Part shown: piece after piece, positions 8,143-15,634 of the stretch
How positions within the stretch are numbered: the first letter of the stretch is position 1
How the letters are laid out: every line of letters begins with the position of its first letter
Program-made: the position numbers and the translations under genes
Origin: CAYGKP01 sp964350605
GTDB taxonomy: Bacteria > Bacteroidota > Bacteroidia > Cytophagales > JAAEPT01
NCBI GenBank assembly: GCA_964350605.1
Contig: CAYGKP010000010.1
Coordinates: forward strand, 1 to 24,559
Direction of reading: 5' to 3'
Length of the DNA stretch: 24,559 nt
Notes under the pieces: generated by a model
Databases searched by the model: none
Told to the model about the DNA's origin: nothing
Seen by the model: the letters and a program-made list of their open reading frames with translations, nothing else

Positions 8143-8823
8143 ATGAAACTGGCCCGCTACCTGCTCGGCGGGCTCTTGCTCGTAGCCCTGGGCTTCTTCA
8201 CCTGGAAGATGGTGAGGTTGACCCTGCCATACCTCAGCTTCCAGCGCAACGTTGATTTCCTGCTCGACAAGCAGGATGTGATCCACCTGGATCATTGGCG
8301 ATGGTCGTTCTACCTGCACATCCTGACAAGCCCTTTTCTATTGATCGGAGGGGCGTTGCAATTTTCCCCACGGGTGCTGGCCCGTTGGCCACGGGTCCAC
8401 AAGACGAGTGGCTATCTCTACCTGATCTCCGTTTTGCTCTTGAGTGGCCCAGCAGGCATCGTAATGGCCTTCTACGCCAGCGGCGGTACTTGGTCGATTC
8501 TCAGCTTCGTGCTGCTGGCCTTTACTTGGTATGGGTTCACCCTCTGGGCCTTCCTGCGGATCAAAAAAGGGGACTGGCAGGGCCACAGCGAGTTCATGCT
8601 GCGCAGCTACGCGCTGACCCTCTCGGCCATTACGTTTCGGCTGTTAATCCCGGTGTTTTCGTTCTACCTGCGGGGCGAAATCGACCTGCGCCCGCATCAG
8701 ATTTATACCCTGGTGGCGTGGCTCAGTTGGGTGCCCAATCTGCTGGTCGCCGAGTGGATCATCCGCACAGGCTGGTCCAAACGTCTGCTTCGCCGTCGGC
8801 GCGAGTTGATGCCTACGGGCTAG
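8143..8823 (+). CDS. DUF2306 family integral membrane protein
   Basis: 226 residues, start ATG 8143. About seven hydrophobic segments can be seen, the first at residues 5-23, others near 58-75, 92-110, 113-135, 150-172 and 183-205. The middle reads GGALQFSPRVLARWPRVHKTSGYLY, the His/Arg-rich loop pattern typical of DUF2306 (QF, R, H, G-x-x-Y), and a later LRSYALTLSAITFRLL segment matches the second half of that family. Conserved His residues in and near the membrane suggest a heme or metal site, but function is unknown for the family. Six bases follow the small lipoprotein gene. The C-terminal tail is strongly basic (KRLLRRRRE), consistent with a cytoplasmic end. Its TAG stop shares CTAG with the converging TPR lipoprotein gene. 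Confidence 0.82.
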   Translation: MKLARYLLGGLLLVALGFFTWKMVRLTLPYLSFQRNVDFLLDKQDVIHLDHWRWSFYLHILTSPFLLIGGALQFSPRVLARWPRVHKTSGYLYLISVLLLSGPAGIVMAFYASGGTWSILSFVLLAFTWYGFTLWAFLRIKKGDWQGHSEFMLRSYALTLSAITFRLLIPVFSFYLRGEIDLRPHQIYTLVAWLSWVPNLLVAEWIIRTGWSKRLLRRRRELMPTG

Positions 8824-9965
8824 CTCCCCAGCATCTTCACGAACTGGCCCTTGCTGTTCAGGCGGTAGTTTGTTGGAGTTTTCGGCATCTTCTTAACAAT
8901 GTGGTTGTCCTTCGGACCATGCTCGTCATAGTCCTTGGCCCACTCGTTTTTCAGCTCAGTGACTGTCACTTTCAAGTTCGATTCGATGACGCCTTCGCGG
9001 TGGGTGTAGGGGTCTTCGTTGCTACAGAGTTTCACTTCGTCAATCTGAGCACCATCGCGCGAATAGGTGGCCAGGGTCACGTAGTGTGTCGGTAACCAAC
9101 CCATGTAATTGACCCCGCCATAGGCTACCAGAATGAAGCCGTCGCTTTCGAGCAGCTTGGCGACGTAGGTAAATTCCTCGGTCACTTCGCGGGCGAACTC
9201 GGCATCTTCCATCGCGGGCAGCACCTCATGAAAGTCCCAGGAGATGTAGTGCGCGTCGGTATCGATCAGCTTTTCCAGCTTGGCGGTCGTCACCTTGAAG
9301 GGCAACTCACCCTCAGGGAAGCCCTTGATGAATAGGTCGAAATAGGCCTGTTTTGGGTTGTTCTTGTCTTTCAGGTAGTTGAGGTACATGTCCTTGCGCT
9401 TGTGCTCGGCCACAGCCATGATGGGTTCTTCGTCGAGGAATCGCTGGCGGTCCGCAAAGCCTTCTTTCAGCGAGGCTTCCAGCGTTTTCAGGCCCTCTTT
9501 CTCTTTTCCCATCGCGAGTTCGACACAGGCCTGCTCGAACAGCAAATTGGCGTTGGGTGCATAGTCCAGCAGCTTGGCCGCCGTATAGGCTTGCAGTGCC
9601 TCGGCGTGTTGGCCCGTTTTGCGATAAGCCGCCCCAAGGGCGAAGTAGGTCTTGGCCTCGGGGAAGAAGCTGAGCGACTCCTCAAACACCGGGATGCTTG
9701 CTTTCGGGTCTTCCTGGTTGAAAAGCAGGTCGGCCCCACGGGCAAAGTGTTCGTGGCTTTCCTTTTTTAGCGAGTCGGTCGCCCGCTCGCGCATGGCTCG
9801 GATCTCGGTGGGGTCGTAGAGTGCGCCCATGTCGAGCAGTGCGACGGGCTCGCCTTCTGTCGCAGCCGGACCGTTGTTGTCGCTGGTTTCGGGCGATGGT
9901 TTCGATTCGCCGCACGCGAAGGCGAGCAGCGCAAAAAGGGGAAGGGTGCGGGCAAAAAAGCGCAT
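8820..9965 (-). CDS. TPR-containing lipoprotein, function unknown
   Basis: 381 residues from ATG 9965. A signal peptide with a lipobox ends at Cys18 (LLAFAC followed by GES), so the protein should be anchored in the envelope. A Ser/Glu/Pro-rich linker follows. Residues about 75-175 contain helical repeat units of TPR type (ARGADLLFNQEDPKASIPVF, AKTYFALGAAYRKTGQHAEA, ANLLFEQACVELAMGKEKEG). The C-terminal half, with WDFHEVLPAMEDAEF, YGGVNYMGWLPTHYVTLATY and NYRLNSKGQFVKML, has no domain I recognise. The gene follows the YHS gene by 54 bases containing a strong inverted repeat that stops two bases before the start codon. The end overlaps the DUF2306 stop by sharing CTAG. Confidence 0.8.
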   Translation of the reverse strand: MRFFARTLPLFALLAFACGESKPSPETSDNNGPAATEGEPVALLDMGALYDPTEIRAMRERATDSLKKESHEHFARGADLLFNQEDPKASIPVFEESLSFFPEAKTYFALGAAYRKTGQHAEALQAYTAAKLLDYAPNANLLFEQACVELAMGKEKEGLKTLEASLKEGFADRQRFLDEEPIMAVAEHKRKDMYLNYLKDKNNPKQAYFDLFIKGFPEGELPFKVTTAKLEKLIDTDAHYISWDFHEVLPAMEDAEFAREVTEEFTYVAKLLESDGFILVAYGGVNYMGWLPTHYVTLATYSRDGAQIDEVKLCSNEDPYTHREGVIESNLKVTVTELKNEWAKDYDEHGPKDNHIVKKMPKTPTNYRLNSKGQFVKMLGS

Positions 9966-9967
9966 GG

Positions 9968-10009
9968 CGGATGGCAGGTTTCCCTGAAGGTAGGAATTCC
10001 TGCCATCCG
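9968..10009 (-). repeat. 11-bp perfect inverted repeat just ahead of the TPR lipoprotein start
   Basis: Arms CGGATGGCAGG (9968-9978) and CCTGCCATCCG (9999-10009) are perfect reverse complements. Inside them TTCC (9980-9983) can pair with GGAA (9993-9996), so the whole 42 bases could fold into a long stem. In the minus-strand mRNA the hairpin starts ten bases after the YHS stop and ends two bases before ATG 9965. There is no U-run, so it is not a standard intrinsic terminator. Confidence 0.85.
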
Positions 10010-10019
10010 ATGCTGGGCG

Positions 10020-10484
10020 TTATTTCGCGAGGGCGCCTTTCCAGTACGTGTCGGCGTTTCGCTTCAGGTTGCTTTCGTCTTTGTTCCAGTCGACCAGCGT
10101 GTTGGTGCTCCCCTGGTTGTAGAACAGGTAGAGCGTCCCCCCAACAATCTTAAAAGTGGACGGATTGATCTTCACCTTCGAGCCGTCTTTGCCCATCGCA
10201 TAGGCGCACCAACCGCCATAGGCGGGCTCGTACTTCGCCGGGTTGGCCAGAAACTTCTGGCGATTCTCGAGGGAAGCGAAAAGGTAGGTCACCCTCTGGT
10301 GGGAAGCAGTAAACCCAGGGTTGCCGGGCACGGCCTTTCCAGCCGTGAAGTAGGCCACCGGGTCATAGCCTTGTAGGGCGATTCCTTTTTTGAGGTTGTA
10401 GTGTTTAGCGCGCGCGATGGGCGATTGGGCCTGAAGGCCGTAGGTCAAGCCTAGCGTGAGGGCGAGGAGCAGGAAAAGTCGCAT
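10020..10484 (-). CDS. Secreted YHS-domain protein
   Basis: 154 residues from ATG 10484; the frame is open to 10532, but MRLFLLLALTLGLTYGLQAQ is a clear signal peptide and sets the start. No lipobox Cys, so cleavage by signal peptidase I near residue 19 and a periplasmic location are likely. The YHS domain spans about 30-100: GIALQGYDPVAYFTAGKAVP, VTYLFASLENRQKFLANP, YEPAYGGWCAYAMG. Domain members are thought to bind metal or sit in copper-handling and redox proteins, but the ligand set Y-H-S is only partly conserved here and no substrate can be given. The C-terminal part (VDWNKDESNLKRNADTYW) is typical of short stand-alone Bacteroidota YHS proteins. Upstream is a CACCTTTG box; downstream lies the long hairpin before the TPR lipoprotein gene. 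Confidence 0.87.
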   Translation of the reverse strand: MRLFLLLALTLGLTYGLQAQSPIARAKHYNLKKGIALQGYDPVAYFTAGKAVPGNPGFTASHQRVTYLFASLENRQKFLANPAKYEPAYGGWCAYAMGKDGSKVKINPSTFKIVGGTLYLFYNQGSTNTLVDWNKDESNLKRNADTYWKGALAK

Positions 10485-10505
10485 GATGGTGGTGTTGCTT
10501 TGAAG

Positions 10506-10513
10506 CAAAGGTG
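10506..10513 (-). promoter_or_regulatory. Candidate -7 box for the YHS gene
   Basis: On the minus strand the bases read CACCTTTG, seven of eight matches to TAnnTTTG, 22 bases before ATG 10484. A TTTG lies 16 bases further upstream (10530-10533), slightly closer than the usual spacing. Weak but placed where a promoter is needed, in the 80-base gap after the epimerase gene. Confidence 0.4.
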
Positions 10514-10564
10514 GGGCGAGGCGCGAGAACAAAGTGTCGCCCTAGCGTCAATGCCTTACATCCG

Positions 10565-11356
10565 TCAATTGATGGGAAACGCCAGCGGATCGGGGTGCTG
10601 GTAGGTATAGACCAACTTGCGGGCTGTCGCTTGCCCGTCAATGATGCGCTGACCTTCGGTTTCTTGGCTAGTCCAGAGGGGGGCAGGCTGGCCAAGTTCC
10701 TCGGAGAGCCGGGCATAGAAGGCTTCCTTCGTGGGGTGTGCGGGCGCACAGCCGATCAGCGTTTCGCCCCAGGCGGCCTGTGAAAGAATGGCGCGGCAGA
10801 GGCCCACCGCATCGTCCAGGTGAATGAAGTTGACAGCGGCCTGCGGGTCGGGGCGCTCCTTGCCCGAAAGCATGCGCAGAATGGTACGCCCCGGACCGAA
10901 CAACCCCGCGAGCCGCAGGATGGTGTGCTGCGGCGCAGCCCACACCGCTTCCATCTCGGCCAGCCCGCCGGATTCTAGGGTCGAAGTCTCTGCGTAGGTA
11001 CCAGGCGTGGAAGGATAGGCTCCCGTGCTACTCACGAACAGCACATGTTGAATGTTGCTTTGAGCAACCAGAGGAGCCAGCCGACGGTAGGCATCAAGGT
11101 TCGCCTGTCCGTCTCCGCGCCGGAAACCGGGGGGAATGTTCAGGATCAGGATGTCCGCGTTGAGCAGGGCTCCGAGGGAGTCCCACGTTTGCTCATCGGT
11201 CAGGACGAAGCGATGGGCTTGGACGCCCTCACGTTCCAGAAGAGGGAGCTTATCTGGGCTGGTCGTCGAACCCAGAACGGTGTGGCCTTCGGCTACTAAA
11301 CGGCGGGCCAGGGGCAACCCCAACCAGCCGCAGCCGACGATCGAGACCCTGGGCAC
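10565..11356 (-). CDS. NAD-dependent epimerase/dehydratase-like SDR, YeeZ type
   Basis: 263 residues from GTG 11356, five bases after the transketolase C-half stop. The frame stays open to 11587 inside that gene, but the extra residues are a shadow, and VSIVGCGWLGLPLARRL is the real beginning: a dinucleotide-binding GxGxxG fold at the N-terminus, as in E. coli YeeZ, whose layout (VGLGWLGMPLA, SSTSVYG, RLAGLVGPGR, CAPAHP) is closely followed here: SSTGAYPSTPG, RLAGLFGPGRT, VNFIHLDDAVG, GCAPAHPTKEAFY. Atypical extended SDR; substrate unknown. Probably translated from the Bcp-transketolase transcript given the tiny gap. It might act on a nucleotide sugar or similar, but nothing in the context supports a specific pathway. 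Confidence 0.85.
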   Translation of the reverse strand: MPRVSIVGCGWLGLPLARRLVAEGHTVLGSTTSPDKLPLLEREGVQAHRFVLTDEQTWDSLGALLNADILILNIPPGFRRGDGQANLDAYRRLAPLVAQSNIQHVLFVSSTGAYPSTPGTYAETSTLESGGLAEMEAVWAAPQHTILRLAGLFGPGRTILRMLSGKERPDPQAAVNFIHLDDAVGLCRAILSQAAWGETLIGCAPAHPTKEAFYARLSEELGQPAPLWTSQETEGQRIIDGQATARKLVYTYQHPDPLAFPIN

Positions 11357-11361
11357 CTCGC

Positions 11362-12327
11362 TTATGCCCCTTGGCCTTTGCGGGTGATTACCCCGCGGGC
11401 CGCGCGCTCGATGTGCGCCGCGTCGAGGCCGTATTTGGCGAGCAGGGCCATGGGCTCGCCGCTTTCGCCAAACTCGTCCTTCATGCCAACCATCGTCATC
11501 GGGGCGGGGGCGTGTTGCGCCAACACCGAAGCGATGCTTTCGCCGAGACCACCGGAAATCTGGTGTTCCTCCGCGCTGACCGCGCAACCCGTCTTGGCGA
11601 CCGATTCGAGGATCGTCTCCGAATCGAGTGGCTTGATGGTGTGTACGTTGATGACTTCAGCATGAACGCCTTTCTCGCGCAGCTTTTCAGCGGCTTGCAG
11701 GGCTTCCCAGACCATGTGGCCACAGGCGAAGATCGAGACGTCCGAGCCTTCGAGCAGGACTTGCGCCTTGCCGATCTCGAACTTCATCGATTCGGGAATG
11801 AAAATCGGCCAGCTCGGGCGACCAAAACGCAGGTAGACCGGGCCATTCCAGGCAGCGACCGCGTGGGTGGCTTGTTTGGTTTGGTTGTAGTCGGCGGGCA
11901 CTACGACGCTCATGTGGGGGAGCATCTTCATCATGCCGATGTCCTCCATCACTTGGTGGGTCGCACCATCTTCGCCCAGGGTCAACCCAGCGTGAGACGC
12001 ACAAAGCTTCACATTCTTGCCCGAGTAGCAGACCGACTGGCGAATCTGGTCGAACACACGGCTGGTCGAGAAGTTGGCAAAGGTCGCGGTGAAGGGAATC
12101 TTGCCATCGGTAGCCAGACCCGCCGCCAGGCCGATCATGTTGGCCTCGCCAATCCCAGTCTGGAAGAAGCGTTCGGGAAACTTGTTCTCGAAGTCGTTAA
12201 GCTTGAGCGAACCGGTCAAGTCGGCGCAAAGCGCGACGATGTTTGGGTTCTGTGCGCCGAGTTCGGACATGGCATCGCCAAAGCCCGAGCGGGTGTCTTT
12301 TTTGCCGAGGACGGGGTAGAGAGACAT
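11362..12327 (-). CDS. Transketolase, C-terminal half (split subunit)
   Basis: 321 residues, ATG 12327. Corresponds to the pyrimidine-binding and C-terminal domains of transketolase. FFQTGIGEANMIGLAAGLA carries the catalytic Glu that activates ThDP; FANFSTSRVFDQIRQSVCY, LTLGEDGATHQ and PVYLRFGRPSWP are typical of split transketolases and related DXS-like subunits. It needs the partner encoded 26 bases upstream to form the active enzyme, which moves two-carbon units in the non-oxidative pentose phosphate pathway. Split transketolases occur in several phyla including Bacteroidota, Firmicutes and archaea. The order N-half then C-half is the usual one. The following YeeZ-like gene is five bases away. 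Confidence 0.93.
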   Translation of the reverse strand: MSLYPVLGKKDTRSGFGDAMSELGAQNPNIVALCADLTGSLKLNDFENKFPERFFQTGIGEANMIGLAAGLATDGKIPFTATFANFSTSRVFDQIRQSVCYSGKNVKLCASHAGLTLGEDGATHQVMEDIGMMKMLPHMSVVVPADYNQTKQATHAVAAWNGPVYLRFGRPSWPIFIPESMKFEIGKAQVLLEGSDVSIFACGHMVWEALQAAEKLREKGVHAEVINVHTIKPLDSETILESVAKTGCAVSAEEHQISGGLGESIASVLAQHAPAPMTMVGMKDEFGESGEPMALLAKYGLDAAHIERAARGVITRKGQGA

Positions 12328-12353
12328 AAGAGTGGGTGGGCGAGTGATCGCCC

Positions 12354-13214
12354 TTAGTAATCTCCGAGAGTTTCTTCCAACTGGCCGAGCGCAGCCTCCA
12401 ATTGCTCATCGCTGGGCGCGACGCCGTGCCATTTGTGGGTGCCCATCATGAAGTCGATGGGGTAGCCCATGGCTGTTTTCATCAGGATCATGATCGGTTG
12501 GCCCTTGCCGCTTTTGGCTTTGGCTTCCGCGAGGGCCGCCAAGACGGCTTCCATGTCGTTGCCCTTATCGAGGCTGACAGTGGCCCAACCAAAGGCTTCG
12601 TACTTGGCCTTCAAGTCGAAGAGGTTCTGGACCTCCTCGACCGACCCGTCAATCTGTGCGTTGTTCCAGTCGATGGCGGCGATCAGGTTGTCCACCTTGT
12701 TGGCCGCCGCATACATGACTGCTTCCCAGACTTGGCCTTCTTGCTGTTCGCCGTCGCCCATCAGGCAGAAGACGGTGTGCTTGTCACCGTCGAGCTTCTT
12801 GCCCAGGGCCATGCCCGTGGCAACCGAAAGCCCCTGACCCAACGAACCCGATGCCACGCGAATGCCCGGTAGGCCTTCTTCAGTGGCAGGGTGGCCTTGC
12901 AGGCGCGAATTGATCTTGCGGTGGGTCGCCAGCTCGGAAACCGGGAAGTAGCCTTTGCGCGCCAGACAGCTGTACTGAACAGCGCAGATGTGGCCGTTCG
13001 AAAGCACGAACATGTCCTCGCCCTTGCCTTCCATCTGGAAGGGGACCTTTACGTCCATCACCTCGAAGTAGAGGGCCGTCAGGTAGTCCGCGCAGCCGAC
13101 CGCCCCGCCGGGGTGGCCGCCTTTCGCGCCGTGAACCATGCGCAGGATGTCGCGGCGAACTTGGGTAGCGATGCGGACCAGTTCGTCGGTGCGCGTAGCG
13201 GTTGCAGTGCTCAT
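12354..13214 (-). CDS. Transketolase, N-terminal half (split subunit)
   Basis: 286 residues. I start at ATG 13214 (MSTATATRTDEL), one base after the bcp stop; the frame reaches 13253 but that part lies inside bcp. ThDP and Mg binding are seen in GDGEQQEGQVWEAVMYAAAN followed by IDWNNAQIDG (GDG and NN pattern). MVHGAKGGHPGGAVGCADYL and HRKINSRLQGHP supply His residues of the active site, and GLPGIRVASGSLGQGLSVATG is the usual phosphate-site loop. With the C-half next door it forms a heteromeric transketolase. Co-transcribed from the bcp promoter region. Confidence 0.94.
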   Translation of the reverse strand: MSTATATRTDELVRIATQVRRDILRMVHGAKGGHPGGAVGCADYLTALYFEVMDVKVPFQMEGKGEDMFVLSNGHICAVQYSCLARKGYFPVSELATHRKINSRLQGHPATEEGLPGIRVASGSLGQGLSVATGMALGKKLDGDKHTVFCLMGDGEQQEGQVWEAVMYAAANKVDNLIAAIDWNNAQIDGSVEEVQNLFDLKAKYEAFGWATVSLDKGNDMEAVLAALAEAKAKSGKGQPIMILMKTAMGYPIDFMMGTHKWHGVAPSDEQLEAALGQLEETLGDY

Positions 13215-13215
13215 G

Positions 13216-13662
13216 TTAGGGAAGAATCTGGGCCGTGTGGTTCTTGGTGTCAACCTTCTCGATCACCTCGGCGACGATGCCGTTCTCGTCGATCAGGAAC
13301 GTGGTGCGTTTGATGCCCATGTAGGTCTTCCCGTACATGTTCTTCTCGACCCACACACCGAAGGCCGTGGCCACCGAGTTGTCGGTGTCAGCCAGCAAGG
13401 GGAAAGGCAGTTCGTACTTGGCGCGGAACTTTTGGTGCTTTTTCTGGTCGTCGGGGCTGACACCCAGCACGTTGTAGCCCGCTTTTAGCAGGACGTTGTA
13501 GTTGTCGCGCAGGTCGCAAGCCTCGGCCGTGCAGCCGGGGGTGTCGTCCTTCGGGTAAAAGTAGAGGACGGTCTTTTTGCCTTTCAGCGACTCGCTGGTG
13601 ACGGTGTTTCCTGCGTCGTCAGTCGAGGAAAAGGAGGGGATGGGTTGGCCGACTTCAATCAT
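13216..13662 (-). CDS. bcp: Thioredoxin-dependent peroxiredoxin, Bcp/PrxQ type
   Basis: Reduces hydrogen peroxide and organic peroxides using thioredoxin. 148 residues from ATG 13662, the normal length of the family. YFYPKDDTPGCTAEACDLRD contains the peroxidatic Cys44 and the resolving Cys49 five residues later, the atypical two-Cys PrxQ arrangement. VLGVSPDDQKKHQKF and GIKRTTFLIDENG are further markers. Cytoplasmic, no signal. First gene of the run bcp, transketolase N-half, C-half, YeeZ-like, with a one-base gap to the next start. A perfect TAnnTTTG box sits about 40 bases upstream on the same strand. Pairing with transketolase may link oxidative stress to NADPH supply, but that is inference from the shared transcript only. 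Confidence 0.95.
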   Translation of the reverse strand: MIEVGQPIPSFSSTDDAGNTVTSESLKGKKTVLYFYPKDDTPGCTAEACDLRDNYNVLLKAGYNVLGVSPDDQKKHQKFRAKYELPFPLLADTDNSVATAFGVWVEKNMYGKTYMGIKRTTFLIDENGIVAEVIEKVDTKNHTAQILP

Positions 13663-13702
13663 GGCGGGCTTCCGGCGGGCGGAAGGATTCGGTTTGCGAG
13701 GG

Positions 13703-13710
13703 CAAAGATA
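13703..13710 (-). promoter_or_regulatory. -7 box TATCTTTG for the bcp-transketolase operon
   Basis: On the minus strand 13710-13703 reads TATCTTTG, an exact TAnnTTTG match. ATG 13662 lies about 36 bases past the expected start of transcription. It sits in the 58-base gap after the M23 gene. A GTTTGC block is 25 bases upstream, rather far for a -33 element. Confidence 0.6.
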
Positions 13711-13720
13711 GGGTTTCTAC

Positions 13721-15634
13721 TCAGCGACGAACCCGCAAACTTGAACAGTTGCCCACATTGTCGCAGACCGAGAAGACCAGATCGCCCTTGATGGGCACCT
13801 TGGGGTCTGATCGTTCGGTCCACAATCGCCCTTCGATGTAGTCGTAATTCAGCAAGACCCACTCGCCATTGCAGGTCGCCGACCAGGCTCCAATGCCCGA
13901 GAGGTTGTCGCGCACGCGGACTTGCGCTTCGCCTTTCAGGTCGCGCATGGAGGTGATTTTGGGGGCCTGTGTGTCGGTGTGCAACTCGAAACGCCCCAAA
14001 CCGTCGGCCTCGAAGGTGATCGCATTGCCCGACCAAGTGCCACCCTCATAGCCCAACCGCCCGTAGCGATTGCGGGAATAGATGCGTGTCTTGGCCTTGT
14101 TCTCAATCACTGTGGTGGGATAGAGGGTGATGGTCGGATCGTGGTGGAATGCCGCACCACCGTCGCCAATGTCCCAACCGGATTCGTCCGAGCTGGCTGC
14201 CAGGTAAAGCGTGTCGATCAGCGCGCCACTGGGAATCCGTAGGTCGAAGGCTTCGCTCTTGAAAGTTTGTGCGCCGCCGGGGACAAAGGTCATCTCGAAC
14301 GGGAAGGCGTATTTCACCCCACAGAAATCCATCGAGTCGGGCAGGCCGCCCCGCAAGTCCCACAGGTAGGTGGCCGACGCGCGCTCGAAGTAGGCGCTGG
14401 GTACTTCCTGTTTGTGTCCCTTGAAGAAAAATTCGGCGGGTGTAGAGTGGCTCTCGGGGTTGTTGATGCGCACCTGAAGGAAGTGGCCCACCACCTGGTG
14501 CGAGATTTCGGTTTCGCCTTTGTTCCAAACCGGGTCGGCGAGGTTGGTCAGGGGGCGTGTGCCTTTCAGGGTGAAGACGAGCGTGGATTTGTTCTGATAC
14601 GCATCCCAGACCGTGATGCGCACGGTGTGCGCCAACGTGTCCTGGATGTCGAGCAAGCCGCCTTCCGGGCTTTGCGTATAGAGGCCCGAGAAACAGTTCT
14701 TCGGGTGCTTGTAGAGGCGATGAAAATAGGCCCCGCGCGTCGCAGCCTCGTGATAATCGACGTGGGCGTTGTAGCAATGCCTTTCCGCGTAGCTGATCTT
14801 CTCGGCGAAGTAGCGCCAACGCTCGACGCTGTCGACTTCCAAACAGATGGCCGTGATGCCGTCTGGGTTTGGCGCGCCGTCCAAGCGATCTACGGCATCC
14901 AGCTGAAGGCCCAGCTTGCCATAGACTTGAATCGGCTGGTCGAAGCGATAGACCGAGTCGCGCATCTGAGGGGCCAACTCGACGCGGGCGAAGCGTTGTT
15001 GAATCCGGCTGTCGATGTCCAGGGGTTCAATGGCCAGTTTGAGAAGGGTGGGCGGGATGTGATCCCGAACCTCGGGGAATTGGAAGAACAGGGGATTGAG
15101 CGGGCGGCTGGCCGCGTCGCGGATTTCGAAGTGCAGGTGAGGGCTCGCCGAGCTACCCGTGTTGCCACTGTGCGCAATGACTTGGCCCTTCTCAACAGGA
15201 TATTCTCCCGGTGGGAAGGTCATATCAACCGAAAAGCTTTTCACCCGATACTGCTCGCTGCGCACCAGGGAATCCATCACGCCTGTGAAGTCTTCGAGGT
15301 GGGCATAGACTGTCTGATACCCTTTGCCTGGATGTACGATATAGAGCACCCGGCCATAGCCATAGGGGCTCACCTTCGCCCGCAGGATGTAGCCGTCAGC
15401 ACAAGCGTGCACGGGAAAGCCCGTGCGCAGGTCGGTCTTGATGTCCAAGCCTGCGTGGAAGTGGTTGGGGCGCAGTTCAGCTAATGTGCCGGAAATCAAA
15501 TTGTGCTCCCCAGGCCGAAGCGGGAATTGGAAGAAGTCGGTGGGGTAGTGCCCCACGGGTTTCTGGGCCGTGACCAGAAGGGGACAAAGGGACAGGAGGC
15601 CCACTAGCAACCCATGCTTACTTGACCGCCACAT
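13721..15634 (-). CDS. M23-family metallopeptidase with long C-terminal region (envelope)
   Basis: 637 residues from ATG 15634. The frame runs on to 15685, inside the preceding gene, but MWRSSKHGLLVGLLSLCPLL is a signal peptide ending in VTAQ. M23 (LytM) domain at about residues 35-170: NHFHAGLDIKTD holds the first zinc His and Asp (H-x3-D), and SPHLHFEIRD the HxH. Both are intact, so a peptidoglycan hydrolase is likely rather than a dead scaffold. A long C-terminal part (about 400 residues) with beta-rich segments such as YTQSPEGGLLDIQDTLAHTV and a final VRVRDNLSGIGAWS has no domain I recognise; similar tails are common in Bacteroidota M23 proteins. The first 17 bases overlap the end of the FAH-family gene, so translation is probably coupled. 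Target in the cell wall is inferred from family only. Confidence 0.9.
   Translation of the reverse strand: MWRSSKHGLLVGLLSLCPLLVTAQKPVGHYPTDFFQFPLRPGEHNLISGTLAELRPNHFHAGLDIKTDLRTGFPVHACADGYILRAKVSPYGYGRVLYIVHPGKGYQTVYAHLEDFTGVMDSLVRSEQYRVKSFSVDMTFPPGEYPVEKGQVIAHSGNTGSSASPHLHFEIRDAASRPLNPLFFQFPEVRDHIPPTLLKLAIEPLDIDSRIQQRFARVELAPQMRDSVYRFDQPIQVYGKLGLQLDAVDRLDGAPNPDGITAICLEVDSVERWRYFAEKISYAERHCYNAHVDYHEAATRGAYFHRLYKHPKNCFSGLYTQSPEGGLLDIQDTLAHTVRITVWDAYQNKSTLVFTLKGTRPLTNLADPVWNKGETEISHQVVGHFLQVRINNPESHSTPAEFFFKGHKQEVPSAYFERASATYLWDLRGGLPDSMDFCGVKYAFPFEMTFVPGGAQTFKSEAFDLRIPSGALIDTLYLAASSDESGWDIGDGGAAFHHDPTITLYPTTVIENKAKTRIYSRNRYGRLGYEGGTWSGNAITFEADGLGRFELHTDTQAPKITSMRDLKGEAQVRVRDNLSGIGAWSATCNGEWVLLNYDYIEGRLWTERSDPKVPIKGDLVFSVCDNVGNCSSLRVRR

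Noticed and set aside
9968..10009. Inverted repeat as an intrinsic terminator
   Set aside because: The minus-strand bases after the stem are CC then the start codon ATG, with no U-run. Kept as a repeat of unknown role instead.
11357..11587. N-terminal extension of the YeeZ-like gene
   Set aside because: It lies entirely inside the transketolase C-half and is Arg/Gly-rich; the Rossmann start directly after GTG 11356 fits the family.
14267..15484. 405-codon open frame antisense to the M23 gene
   Set aside because: No domain and an Arg/Val/Asp-rich composition expected from a shadow. The M23 frame has clear catalytic motifs.
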